From contig NC_019954.2 in assembly GCF_000328765.2 (NCBI RefSeq), positions 1,306,501 to 1,370,500 on the forward strand: a stretch of DNA of 64,000 bases. The letters run 5' to 3'. The notes beneath the pieces were generated by a model that searched no databases, was not told the origin of the DNA, and saw only the letters and a program-made list of their open reading frames with translations. This stretch comes from Tepidanaerobacter acetatoxydans Re1 (GTDB taxonomy: Bacteria > Bacillota > Thermosediminibacteria > Thermosediminibacterales > Tepidanaerobacteraceae). The first letter of the stretch is position 1; each line of letters begins with the position of its first letter. Made by a program: the position numbers and the translations under genes. This document shows positions 29,072-37,511 of this stretch, piece after piece.

Positions 29072-29330
29072 AATTATTTCAAAAAAATATTTATTCTTTT
29101 TCTGCGGATTAAAAAAGGAAATCATGTAAAAAACTAGAATAATGTATTTGATATAGTTTTTATTTTACTATTTAATTTAAATCTACCGCAGAAACCTTCT
29201 TTTTTAATTTGTGTCAGCACATAGTGTATTAACATCATAGCAGTATGTTGATGTCTTAGGCTGAATTTGACTTTTTACAATAAAATCAAATCGACAATAA
29301 ATAAACTATTTTTATTTGAGGTGACATTAT
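29072..29330 (+). other. 259-bp gap with a long-range inverted repeat
   Basis: No gene found. A perfect 9-bp inverted repeat TTTCTGCGG (29099-29107) / CCGCAGAAA (29186-29194) encloses 78 AT-rich bases, followed by CTTCTTTTTT, which could be a long terminator-like fold. Nearer cinA, TTTACA-N17-ATAAAT is a weak promoter candidate. Confidence 0.4.
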
Positions 29331-30575
29331 TTGAAAGCTGAAATAATAGCTGTGGGTACTGAACTTCTTTTGGGACAAATACCTAATGTAAATGCTCAAA
29401 TTATATCTAAAGCTTTGCAAGAAATTGGCATAGATGTTTATTACCATACGTGCGTTGGAGATAATCAGGATAGATTGAGTGATGTTTTCAAAACAAGTTT
29501 TGCTCGCTCGGATATTATCATTTTAACCGGAGGATTAGGTCCTACCAAGGATGATTTAACTAAAGAAACTGTATCCAATTTTTTAAATCTCCCACTTAAA
29601 GCGGATGAGCATTCCCTAGATAAAATAAAGAGCTTTTTTGCTCATAGAGGAAAACCTATTGCTGAAAATAATTATAAACAGACCCTAATTCCTGAAGGAG
29701 CTTCTGCTATAGAAAATAAAAACGGAACTGCTCCCGGAGTATTGCTTAACAATAACGGAAAAATAATTGTTATGCTGCCAGGCCCACCTGCAGAAATGGA
29801 ACCCATGCTTAAAGAAGTTGTTATTCCATATCTTTCAAAAATGTGCAATGCTACTATTTTTTCAAGAGTCTTAAAATTTTATGGTATTGGAGAATCAGAC
29901 CTTGAAGAAAAGCTGCAAGATTTAATAGCTCAGCAAACTAATCCAACCATTGCTCCTTTAGCAAAAATGGGTGAGGTTACTGTAAGATTGACGGCAAAAG
30001 CCAAAAATAGGATTGAAGCACAGGAAATTATAAAGCCTGTGGAAGATGAAATAATAAAAAGAATTGGTAGCTTTTTATATGGATTTGATGATGATTCAAT
30101 AGAAAAAATAGTAGCACAATTATTATTTAACTTCAATAAAACTATTTCTATAGCAGAATCATGTACAGGTGGTTTAACGGCTCATAAACTTACTAATATA
30201 CATGGAATATCACAACGGTTTGACAGAGGTATTGTTTCTTATAGTAATAGAGCAAAACATGAATTGCTTCAAGTTAAGCTGGATACTATCAGAAAATATG
30301 GTGCTGTAAGTGAACAAACAGCTAAGGAGATGGCTAAAGGCGTAAGGCTTTCTTCTGGCTGTGATATTGGAGTATCAATAACGGGTATAGCCGGTCCTGA
30401 TGGTGGCACTCATGAAAAACCCGTTGGATTAGTATATATCGGCTATTCTGATTCTAAAACTACATATGTTGAACAACACTTTTTTAATGGAAGTAGGATA
30501 AATATTAAGGAACGTTCTGCTAGCAGTGCATTACATTTAGTAAGGAAAATGATACAAGGCTTAATAAGCGATTAA
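29331..30575 (+). CDS. cinA: CinA family protein / NMN amidohydrolase
   Basis: 414 residues: N-terminal molybdopterin-binding-like (COG1058) domain with MKAEIIAVGTELLLGQ and TGGLGPTKDDLTKE, and C-terminal CinA domain with the catalytic AESCTGG motif and SITGIAGPDGG. The C-terminal domain of such proteins deamidates NMN in pyridine nucleotide salvage. TTG start 29331 after GAGGTGA. cinA close upstream of recA is conserved in Gram-positives. The pgsA gene usually found before cinA in Bacillus is absent here. Confidence 0.93.
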   Translation: MKAEIIAVGTELLLGQIPNVNAQIISKALQEIGIDVYYHTCVGDNQDRLSDVFKTSFARSDIIILTGGLGPTKDDLTKETVSNFLNLPLKADEHSLDKIKSFFAHRGKPIAENNYKQTLIPEGASAIENKNGTAPGVLLNNNGKIIVMLPGPPAEMEPMLKEVVIPYLSKMCNATIFSRVLKFYGIGESDLEEKLQDLIAQQTNPTIAPLAKMGEVTVRLTAKAKNRIEAQEIIKPVEDEIIKRIGSFLYGFDDDSIEKIVAQLLFNFNKTISIAESCTGGLTAHKLTNIHGISQRFDRGIVSYSNRAKHELLQVKLDTIRKYGAVSEQTAKEMAKGVRLSSGCDIGVSITGIAGPDGGTHEKPVGLVYIGYSDSKTTYVEQHFFNGSRINIKERSASSALHLVRKMIQGLISD

Positions 30576-30629
30576 ATAAAGCGAAGCTTTAGGTATAGAG
30601 AATTTTCCTTTTTTCAGGAGGATATGAAA

Positions 30630-31178
30630 GTGAGATGCTTTATATCTATTGAGTTAGAATCTTCAATTAAGAACAACATAAACGATTTTATCTTACAAAA
30701 TAATTTAAAGAAAATTTTTAGCGGTATAAGATGGACAAAACCTGACAATCTCCATATTACTCTTGCATTTTTAGGTGATATTTCCGCAGATGAAATTTCG
30801 GATGTAAAGAAGATATTAACAGAAATAGCACAAAATCATATGCCGTTTTATATCGAATTATCAGGCTTAGGTTTTTTCCCTAATCTTAAACACCCTAGGG
30901 TGTTATGGATTGGTATTAAAGAGCAATTGAATCTTTTGAAACTGAAAGATGACATAGATAAGAAACTAGATGTTTTTGACATCTCTTATGACAAGAAGCC
31001 ATTTTCACCTCATTTAACTATAGGAAGAATAAGGGATACTTTAAAAATCGAACCCAAGGCTGTAGCAGAACTGGAATTTAAAGGTTCCTTTTTAGTCACA
31101 GAAATATATCTAATGAAAAGCGATTTATCTCCTACTGGAGCAAACTATACTAACTTATATAATGTGAAACTTGGCTGA
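30630..31178 (+). CDS. thpR: RNA 2',3'-cyclic phosphodiesterase (LigT/ThpR)
   Basis: 182-residue 2H phosphoesterase. Both catalytic H-x-T-x motifs are present: HITLAFLGD and HLTIGRIRD. Members open 2',3'-cyclic phosphates on RNA ends. I choose GTG 30630, 8 nt after AGGAGG, giving the usual RCFISIEL start; ATG 30624 is only 2 nt from the ribosome binding site. Lies between cinA and recA. Confidence 0.88.
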   Translation: MRCFISIELESSIKNNINDFILQNNLKKIFSGIRWTKPDNLHITLAFLGDISADEISDVKKILTEIAQNHMPFYIELSGLGFFPNLKHPRVLWIGIKEQLNLLKLKDDIDKKLDVFDISYDKKPFSPHLTIGRIRDTLKIEPKAVAELEFKGSFLVTEIYLMKSDLSPTGANYTNLYNVKLG

Positions 31179-31188
31179 AATAACTTTC

Positions 31189-31217
31189 TTGACTTGATTC
31201 ATTTATATTAATATAAT
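31189..31217 (+). promoter_or_regulatory. recA promoter
   Basis: TTGACT (31189-31194), 17-bp spacer, perfect TATAAT (31212-31217). Starts 10 bp after the thpR stop codon and is the best match to the SigA consensus in the window. Confidence 0.85.
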
Positions 31218-31225
31218 ATATTAAA

Positions 31226-31237
31226 GAACATATGTTT
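31226..31237 (+). promoter_or_regulatory. LexA (SOS) box upstream of recA
   Basis: GAAC-ATAT-GTTT matches the Gram-positive LexA consensus GAAC-N4-GTTC at 7 of 8 fixed positions. It begins 8 bp after the -10 box, over the expected start of transcription, where bound LexA would block initiation. Confidence 0.75.
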
Positions 31238-31249
31238 GGAGGTTTATAA

Positions 31250-32287
31250 ATGGCTGAAAAAGAAAAAGCTTTAGAAATGGCTATTACTCAAATTGAAAGG
31301 CAATTTGGCAAAGGTTCGATAATGAAATTAGGAGAAGCTGCAGCAAGATTTAATATAGAAGCTATTTCTACCGGCGCTCTACCTTTGGATATTGCTTTAG
31401 GTGTAGGTGGAGTTCCTAGAGGTAGGGTGATAGAAATATTTGGTCCTGAATCTTCAGGGAAAACTACTGTAGCACTGCATATAATTGCCGAAGCACAGAA
31501 GGGCGGAGGCACGGCCGCATTTATTGATGCTGAACACGCACTTGATCCCACTTATGCAAAAAATCTAGGAGTGAATACGGATGATTTATTAATATCTCAG
31601 CCCGACACAGGTGAGCAAGCATTGGAAATAGCAGAAACTCTTGTCCGAAGTGGAGCTGTTGATGTTGTAGTTATTGATTCGGTGGCAGCTCTTGTTCCAA
31701 AGGCTGAAATAGAGGGCGAAATGGGAGATGCACACGTGGGCTTGCAAGCAAGACTTATGTCTCAAGCCTTAAGGAAACTGTCAGGGGCAATCAGTAAATC
31801 TAATACGGTAGCTATCTTTATAAATCAGCTCAGGGAAAAGGTAGGTATAATGTTTGGAAATCCTGAAACTACTCCGGGAGGCAGAGCTCTAAAATTTTAT
31901 TCTTCAGTGCGTTTAGATGTAAGAAGAATTGAAACACTAAAACAAGGCGAGGAAATGCTCGGAAATAGGACGAGGGTTAAGGTAGTAAAAAATAAAGTTG
32001 CTCCTCCGTTTAAACAGGCAGAGTTTGATATAATTTATGGCGAAGGAATATCAAGAGAAGGATGCGTGTTAGATTTTGCTGTAGAAGAAGGCCTTATTCA
32101 AAAAAGCGGTGCATGGTACTCGTATGGAAAAGAAAAAATTGGTCAAGGTCGGGAAAATGCCAAACAATATTTAAGAGAGCATCCGGAAATTTTACAAGAT
32201 GTAGAGTTGCAAGTAAAACAAAAACATAATTTGATTAAATCTGAATCAACTAATGAAAAGGATGCTAAATCTAAAGAAGGAGCTTAA
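31250..32287 (+). CDS. recA: Recombinase RecA
   Basis: 345-residue recombinase that forms filaments on single-stranded DNA, drives strand exchange and triggers LexA self-cleavage. Walker A GPESSGKT (residues 65-72), Walker [14 protein letters not shown]2 region with [15 protein letters not shown]. No intein, normal length, lysine-rich tail. ATG after GGAGGTTT. The start of the SbcD-like gene follows its stop by 1 bp, so the nuclease genes should share its SOS control. Confidence 0.98.
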   Translation: MAEKEKALEMAITQIERQFGKGSIMKLGEAAARFNIEAISTGALPLDIALGVGGVPRGRVIEIFGPESSGKTTVALHIIAEAQKGGGTAAFIDAEHALDPTYAKNLGVNTDDLLISQPDTGEQALEIAETLVRSGAVDVVVIDSVAALVPKAEIEGEMGDAHVGLQARLMSQALRKLSGAISKSNTVAIFINQLREKVGIMFGNPETTPGGRALKFYSSVRLDVRRIETLKQGEEMLGNRTRVKVVKNKVAPPFKQAEFDIIYGEGISREGCVLDFAVEEGLIQKSGAWYSYGKEKIGQGRENAKQYLREHPEILQDVELQVKQKHNLIKSESTNEKDAKSKEGA

Positions 32288-32288
32288 T

Positions 32289-33284
32289 ATGAGAATCCTT
32301 TTTTTTACCGACACCCACATCCGCGGCACTAATCCACAAAACAGGACAGATAACTTTTTGGAGACTTTGTATCAAAAAATAAGAGAAGTTTTTGATATTG
32401 CTCAAAAAAATAACGTTGATGTGCTGTTGCATGGTGGAGATATTTTTGATCGGCCAGATATTGCACCTTCCTTAGCTCGGGAATTTGTGCTTTTGATAAA
32501 TAAATATTCTTTACCTGTTTACGCCGTAGCAGGTAATCATGATATATATGGACAGAATCCGCTCACTTTAAACCGAACTATGTTAGGTCTGTTAGACGGA
32601 GCTGATGTTGTTAAGTTAATAAAACCTGGCGAAAAACTATATTTCATGGCAGACGATAAAAAAATACAACTCACAGGTCAGCATTATTATTATGGCATTG
32701 ATGCTGATGATGAAAAAAAAGGTTATATAATAAAAAAAGATCCAGGTTCTGATATTGCTATACATATGGTTCATGGAATGCTTTTAGAAAAACCATTTTT
32801 TGAAGGTATGGCATATACGTTAATTGATAACATACTTGAAACTGAAGCTGATATAACTTTGAGCGGTCATTACCATACTGGTTTTGGCACCAAATGTATT
32901 AATGAAAAATACTTCATAAATCCGGGAAGCTTAGTGAGAATCAATAATAGTTTAAATGAGCTTTTGAGAATTCCTAAAGTGATAATTTTGGATATTGAAG
33001 ATGAAATAAAAGTACAAGAAGTCTATCTTAAGAGTGCGATGCCGGGTGAAGATGTGCTGGATCGGTCGAAAGTTGAAGCATTGGCCTTCAGAGATAAAAA
33101 ACTTTCAGAGTTTATACAAAGTGTTTATTCAACGGGTCAGTATGATACTTTTGATATTAATCGCATTATAGAACAGATTTCAAAACAAGAAAACTTAAAA
33201 GATGAAGTAGTCCAAGAAGCCTTGAAGAGAATCGGCAGAGCTCAAGAGCTATTAGGGAGTGAAAGTAACCTAGAGGTGAATTGA
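32289..33284 (+). CDS. SbcD/Mre11-like metallophosphoesterase
   Basis: 331 residues. Motifs of the calcineurin-like nucleases in order: FFTDTHIRG (1), GGDIFDRP (2), GNHDIYG (3), HMVHGM (4), and SGHYHTGFG (5), so the two-metal site looks complete. A C-terminal helical region could form the ATPase-binding part. ATG 32289 follows AAGGAG inside the end of recA. Directly followed by the two halves of a Rad50/SbcC-like ATPase, so it is most likely the nuclease of an SbcCD/Mre11-Rad50-like complex for DNA ends. Confidence 0.85.
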   Translation: MRILFFTDTHIRGTNPQNRTDNFLETLYQKIREVFDIAQKNNVDVLLHGGDIFDRPDIAPSLAREFVLLINKYSLPVYAVAGNHDIYGQNPLTLNRTMLGLLDGADVVKLIKPGEKLYFMADDKKIQLTGQHYYYGIDADDEKKGYIIKKDPGSDIAIHMVHGMLLEKPFFEGMAYTLIDNILETEADITLSGHYHTGFGTKCINEKYFINPGSLVRINNSLNELLRIPKVIILDIEDEIKVQEVYLKSAMPGEDVLDRSKVEALAFRDKKLSEFIQSVYSTGQYDTFDINRIIEQISKQENLKDEVVQEALKRIGRAQELLGSESNLEVN

Positions 33285-33285
33285 T

Positions 33286-34728
33286 TTGGGGTTAATAAAA
33301 AGCCTTAAACTGAAAAATTTTCAATCACATAAAGAAAGCCAAATTGATTTTGATGAGGGCCTTACGGTAATATTAGGTCAGACGGACCAAGGTAAAAGTG
33401 CTATTATAAGAGCTCTGAAGTGGGTTTTATACAACGAACCGCGAGGAACGGATTTTATAACAGCAGGTTCTAAATTTTGTCAAGTTACCTTAGAGATGGA
33501 AGATGGTTCAATAATAATGCGGGAACGAGATGGTCAACGAAATCGATATATATTAGTACAAAATGGGCAAGAGCAGGTTTTTGAGGGATTTGGCAATAGT
33601 GTTCCTTTGGAGATAACAAGCGCTCATGGCATACCAAAGATAAATATTGACAGAGACGCTACTTCAGCGGCAAATCTTGCAGAACAACTTGAAGCTCCCT
33701 TTCTTATATCAGAAAGCGGAAGTAATAGGGCTAAAGCATTAGGCAGACTTGTTGGAATTCATATTATTGATGCTGCACAGAGAACTACTCTAAAAGATAT
33801 ATTTGATGCTGAACAACGGCGCAAAGTGCTATACAAGAATATAGAGAACTTAAATAATGAACTTCTATCATATCAAGATATTGATACAATAGCAGAAAAA
33901 ATATCTAATCTTAATGATGCTTTGAAAAAATTGAAACAAAACAAAATTAGTTTGGCAAAATTAATACAGATGCGCCAAGAGCTTGAATCGGTGGATTGTG
34001 AAATTGAAAAAAATAAAAGTATATTGCTTAAACTTGATTTTATAGACAGAATGGAAACTAATGTTACGTTAATCGATGCATTATATGTTAAGCATCAATA
34101 TTTATTTGGGTTAACAAGGAAATTAAAGCAAGTCATCGATTCTGAAAAAATTGAACAAGATATTATAAGTGTTACACAAAGTCTTGCATTAATAGAGAAT
34201 TCTTATTTCACTATTTTAGAGTTAAATAAAACATTAAGTCAATTGATAAGTTTTAATAATAATTTTAAAGATAATGACAAAAGCTTAAAACATGTAAACA
34301 TAATCTTAGGCAAAACTCAGGATGTTTTTAATGCAGAAAAAAAATTATTAGAATCACAAAAATTGATGGAAATAGCAAAAAAATATTTATTAATATATAA
34401 TCAATGGGAACTAGTAAACCAACAACTTGATTTTCAAAAGAAAGTAGTTGGTAAATATGGTCAACTAGAAAAAACTGAACAGTATTTAAATAGTTTAACC
34501 CAAAAATTGTCTGAGCTATTTTTGTTACAAGATACAAAGAAGTCAATGATAAATCTGGAATTATCAATAAAAAAGGGTAATGATTATTTACAAAAAGTTT
34601 TAAACAGCCTAAATAAAATGGCAAAAGAGTATAGTAAAATATTAGAAAAATTTGCGATATGTCCTACATGCTTAAAACCTATAGATGAAAAAACAACTCA
34701 AAAAATAGTTTTAGATATACTAAATTGA
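33286..34728 (+). CDS. Rad50/SbcC-like ATPase, N-terminal half ending at the zinc hook
   Basis: 480 residues. Starts LIKSLKLKNFQSHKESQIDF with Walker A GQTDQGKS (G31-S38), the N-terminal lobe of an SMC/Rad50 head, then a long coiled coil (about 175-450). It ends shortly after CPTC (C459, C462), the form of a Rad50 zinc hook. It has no Walker B or signature motif; those are in the protein encoded at 35002. TTG 33286 is 6 nt after AGAGGTGA. The gene ends cleanly with its own stop and the next gene has its own ribosome binding site, so this looks like a stable gene split and not a frameshift. Confidence 0.82.
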   Translation: MGLIKSLKLKNFQSHKESQIDFDEGLTVILGQTDQGKSAIIRALKWVLYNEPRGTDFITAGSKFCQVTLEMEDGSIIMRERDGQRNRYILVQNGQEQVFEGFGNSVPLEITSAHGIPKINIDRDATSAANLAEQLEAPFLISESGSNRAKALGRLVGIHIIDAAQRTTLKDIFDAEQRRKVLYKNIENLNNELLSYQDIDTIAEKISNLNDALKKLKQNKISLAKLIQMRQELESVDCEIEKNKSILLKLDFIDRMETNVTLIDALYVKHQYLFGLTRKLKQVIDSEKIEQDIISVTQSLALIENSYFTILELNKTLSQLISFNNNFKDNDKSLKHVNIILGKTQDVFNAEKKLLESQKLMEIAKKYLLIYNQWELVNQQLDFQKKVVGKYGQLEKTEQYLNSLTQKLSELFLLQDTKKSMINLELSIKKGNDYLQKVLNSLNKMAKEYSKILEKFAICPTCLKPIDEKTTQKIVLDILN

Positions 34729-34756
34729 TTTATTTAAGAGGTAAGAGGTGAGGAAG

Positions 34757-34999
34757 ATGGATCCGGAAAAAGAAATTCATGAATTAAAACAAAAAATAGA
34801 TAAGGCCAAGGCTATGAGATACAAAGCAGAAGCACGTTTGGAAGAACTGCAAAAACAAAGGCAACTTATTCTTGATGAACTAAATAAGCTAAATGTAAAA
34901 CCTGAAAATTTAGATATGGAGATCGAAAAAATTAGCAACGAAATCAAAGATTTATTAAAAAAGACAAAAGAGTTACTTCCTGAAAACTTAGAGGTGTAA
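34757..34999 (+). CDS. Small coiled-coil protein between the split ATPase halves
   Basis: 80 residues, almost entirely heptad-like and highly charged (KEIHELKQKIDKAKAMRYKA and similar), with no Cys and no recognised family. Start ATG 34757 is 5 nt after AGAGGTGA; an in-frame GTG at 34748 lies in the ribosome binding site. It lies 28 bp after the N-half and 2 bp before the C-half gene. By position it may supply coiled coil or bridge the two ATPase halves; this is inference. Confidence 0.7.
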   Translation: MDPEKEIHELKQKIDKAKAMRYKAEARLEELQKQRQLILDELNKLNVKPENLDMEIEKISNEIKDLLKKTKELLPENLEV

Positions 35000-35001
35000 A
35001 T

Positions 35002-35676
35002 ATGATTGAGGATCTAGATGGGATTATAGCTACTATTGAAAAATATACTCAGCAACTAATTATAGAATATAGTGTAAAAAAAAGCATTAAAGAAAAGCTT
35101 GAAAATGAGTTAACTATTAAACAAAACGAGCTTGAACAAGCAACAAATCTAATTGATATATTAGAGCAGGTTAGATTTCTTCTGCAGCGAACATCCGAAT
35201 ATGCCCGAGAACAAATAAAACAACAAATCGAAATGTTAGTTACTCACTGTTTGCAATTCGTTTTTGGCCCAAATCTTGAATTTGAAATTGAACTGAATGA
35301 GGTACGTGGTAAAGCGAATGCCGAATTTTATGTTATATCAACTTACGATGATGTAAAAATTAAAACGAAACCCCAAGATGCGAGGGGGGGCGGAATTGTT
35401 GATGTTATATCGTTAGCACTTAGGATAGCAGTTATTCAAAGTACTAATGCATATAAAGAAGGACCTCTGATTTTGGATGAACCTGCTAAACATGTCAGCA
35501 ATGAATATATAGGCAATGTGGCACAATTATTGAAACAAATAAGCGATATTTTTCACCGCCAGGTAATTATGGTAACTCATAATCAGTACTTAAGTGAAAT
35601 AGCTGATCTTGCATATAAAGTAGAATTAAAAAATGGAGTTAGCGAGGTTGTGGTATACAATAGATTAGAACAGTAG
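35002..35676 (+). CDS. Rad50/SbcC-like ATPase, C-terminal half
   Basis: 224 residues. Coiled coil (about 1-90) leads into the C-terminal lobe of an ABC/Rad50 head: a signature-like ARGGGIVDVISLALRIA (A127 on; usual LSGGE replaced by RGGG), Walker B PLILDEPAKHVS (D159, E160) and an H-loop VTHNQYLSE. It has no Walker A, so it can hydrolyse ATP only with the protein encoded at 33286. ATG with AGAGGTG. A terminator follows, ending the recA-nuclease unit. Confidence 0.82.
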   Translation: MIEDLDGIIATIEKYTQQLIIEYSVKKSIKEKLENELTIKQNELEQATNLIDILEQVRFLLQRTSEYAREQIKQQIEMLVTHCLQFVFGPNLEFEIELNEVRGKANAEFYVISTYDDVKIKTKPQDARGGGIVDVISLALRIAVIQSTNAYKEGPLILDEPAKHVSNEYIGNVAQLLKQISDIFHRQVIMVTHNQYLSEIADLAYKVELKNGVSEVVVYNRLEQ

Positions 35677-35684
35677 ATTCTGCT

Positions 35685-35707
35685 AACAGTGTATACTGTT
35701 TGTTTTT
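35685..35707 (+). terminator. Intrinsic terminator of the recA-nuclease operon
   Basis: AACAGT (35685-35690) / ACTGTT (35695-35700), 4-nt loop, then TGTTTTT. Modest stem. Confidence 0.6.
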
Positions 35708-35708
35708 C

Positions 35709-35737
35709 TTGACATGGTTATCAAAAAAGTATAAAAT
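35709..35737 (+). promoter_or_regulatory. SigA-type promoter upstream of rny
   Basis: Perfect TTGACA (35709-35714), 17-bp spacer, TAAAAT (35732-35737). Expected transcription start near 35744, 160 nt before the rny start. Confidence 0.65.
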
Positions 35738-35743
35738 TAACAT

Positions 35744-35859
35744 GTAATGAAACCTTATTCTACTTCAGTCGGATTGGTTTGGGGGCGCGATTGTAAATTA
35801 AATTAGAGCAAACATTATCTCTATTTAATTAATAAAAGCCGAGTTCCCCTCGGTTTTTA
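35744..35859 (+). ncRNA. Candidate small RNA or attenuator leader before rny
   Basis: From the predicted start to a terminator at 35835-35859 is about 115 nt with no clear gene. It has an AT-rich hairpin (AATTAAATTAGAG with CTCTATTTAATT, one bulge, about 35798-35832) and then the intrinsic terminator CCGAG (35839-35843) / CTCGG (35849-35853) plus five Ts. A promoter followed by a terminator could give a short stable RNA or an attenuator controlling rny. A 19-codon ATG frame (M-K-P-Y...) lies inside but has no ribosome binding site. I do not recognise the RNA. Confidence 0.4.
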
Positions 35860-35902
35860 TTGTTTTATGTTAATTGTTATATGTTACAGGAGGTGAAATA
35901 GT

Positions 35903-37441
35903 ATCGACGGTGTAAATATAATAGCTATTCTAGCTACTGGATTAATAGCTTTGGCTGTAGGATATTTTATTCGAAAATACATTGCTGAAGCTAAAATAAA
36001 TTCGGCAGAAGAATCAGCAAAAAAAATTGTGGAAGATGCTGAAAACAAAGCCGAATCCATTAAACGAGAAGCTCTTGTGGAAGCAAAGGAAGAAATACTA
36101 AAACTTAAGAACGAAGCTGAAAAAGAGCTGCGCGAGAGACGAAATGAACTGCAACGTTCTGAGAGAAGATTGATTCAGAAAGAAGAAGGAATTGATAAAA
36201 AAATTGAGGCTATTGAAAAAAAAGAAGAAGCAATAACTAAAAAGCAAAATGAAATCAGTCAAATTCATGAAAAAGTTAATGAATTATATTCTCAGCAGAT
36301 TGCAGAACTTGAGCGAATTTCATCATTAACTACTGAGGAAGCTAAAGAATTCTTACTAAATAAAGTTAAGGACGAGATACGTCACGATGCAGCTATAATG
36401 ATTAAAGAAATTGAAACACAAGCAAAGGAAGAAGCACAAAAAAGGGCAAAAGAAATTATTTCATATGCAATTCAAAAATGTGCTGTAGATCAAGTTGCAG
36501 AAACTACTGTTTCAGTTGTAGCTCTGCCCAATGATGAGATGAAAGGACGTATTATCGGAAGAGAAGGCCGAAATATTAGAGCATTAGAAACCCTTACTGG
36601 AGTAGATCTTATTATTGATGATACCCCAGAAGCGGTTATTCTTTCTGGATTTGATCCAGTAAGGCGTCAAGTAGCTAAGATTGCTTTGGAAAAACTTATT
36701 TTAGATGGAAGAATCCACCCCGCAAGGATTGAAGAAATGGTTGAAAAAGCTCAGAAAGAGGTTGAGAGCATAATTAGAGATGAGGGCGAAAAAGCAACAT
36801 TTGATACCGGCATTCATGGTCTCCACGGTGATCTCATAAAATATCTTGGAAAATTATATTATAGGACAAGTTATGGCCAAAATGTATTGCATCACTCTAT
36901 AGAGGTTGCACACTTAGCCGGGGCTATGGCAGCGGAACTGGGAGTAGATGTTAAACTTACAAAAAGGGCCGGTTTATTGCATGACATAGGAAAAAGTGTT
37001 GATCAAGAGACAGAGGGTCCCCATGCGTTATTAGGAGCTGAATTGGCAAAAAAATATGGTGAATCTTTCGAGGTAGTAAATGCTATAGCATCTCATCATA
37101 ATGATGTTGAACCTCAGACTGTAGAAGCAATATTAGTTCAGGCAGCGGATGCAGTATCGGCTGCAAGACCTGGTGCCAGAAGAGAAACTTTGGAAGCATA
37201 TATAAAACGCTTAGAAAAACTTGAAGAAATAGCTAATTCATTTTCCGGCGTAGAAAAGTCCTATGCAATACAAGCAGGACGTGAAATTCGAATTATGGTA
37301 AAACCCGAGGACGTTGATGATCTAGGTGTTTTAGAAATAGCTAGAAACATTGCTAAAAAAGTAGAAGATGAATTAGAATATCCCGGGCAGATTAAAGTAA
37401 ATGTCATAAGAGAAACTCGGGCTACAGAATATGCAAAATAA
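35903..37441 (+). CDS. rny: Ribonuclease Y, apparent ATC start
   Basis: 512-residue membrane endoribonuclease that starts mRNA decay. N-terminal transmembrane helix (about 5-25), long charged coiled coil (about 30-190), KH domain ([15 protein letters not shown]), and HD domain ([25 protein letters not shown]). The first usual start codon, TTG 35951, would delete most of the helix. The frame is open back to 35897 and the helix is encoded there. AGGAGGTGA (35888-35896) is followed 6 nt later by in-frame ATC 35903, and there is no ATG, GTG or TTG in this frame between. Length then matches other RNase Y proteins (about 520). Confidence 0.9.
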   Translation: MDGVNIIAILATGLIALAVGYFIRKYIAEAKINSAEESAKKIVEDAENKAESIKREALVEAKEEILKLKNEAEKELRERRNELQRSERRLIQKEEGIDKKIEAIEKKEEAITKKQNEISQIHEKVNELYSQQIAELERISSLTTEEAKEFLLNKVKDEIRHDAAIMIKEIETQAKEEAQKRAKEIISYAIQKCAVDQVAETTVSVVALPNDEMKGRIIGREGRNIRALETLTGVDLIIDDTPEAVILSGFDPVRRQVAKIALEKLILDGRIHPARIEEMVEKAQKEVESIIRDEGEKATFDTGIHGLHGDLIKYLGKLYYRTSYGQNVLHHSIEVAHLAGAMAAELGVDVKLTKRAGLLHDIGKSVDQETEGPHALLGAELAKKYGESFEVVNAIASHHNDVEPQTVEAILVQAADAVSAARPGARRETLEAYIKRLEKLEEIANSFSGVEKSYAIQAGREIRIMVKPEDVDDLGVLEIARNIAKKVEDELEYPGQIKVNVIRETRATEYAK

Positions 37442-37466
37442 AGTGCGCAGCTTTGCGCACTTTTTT
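37440..37466 (+). terminator. Intrinsic terminator after rny
   Basis: AAAGTGCGCA (37440-37449) / TGCGCACTTT (37454-37463), 4-nt loop, then Ts. Perfect 10-bp GC-rich stem. Confidence 0.88.
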
Positions 37467-37511
37467 AAAACTCATAAGGGAGTATTAAAATAAATGCAGG
37501 AGCTGAAATAA

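Noticed and set aside
33286-35676. Frameshifted single sbcC gene
   Set aside because: Each part has its own ribosome binding site and stop, an extra gene lies between, and the break is at the zinc hook, so a true split is more likely than a sequencing error.
35744-35800. 19-codon leader peptide before the rny-upstream terminator
   Set aside because: No ribosome binding site and no run of one amino acid as in attenuation peptides.
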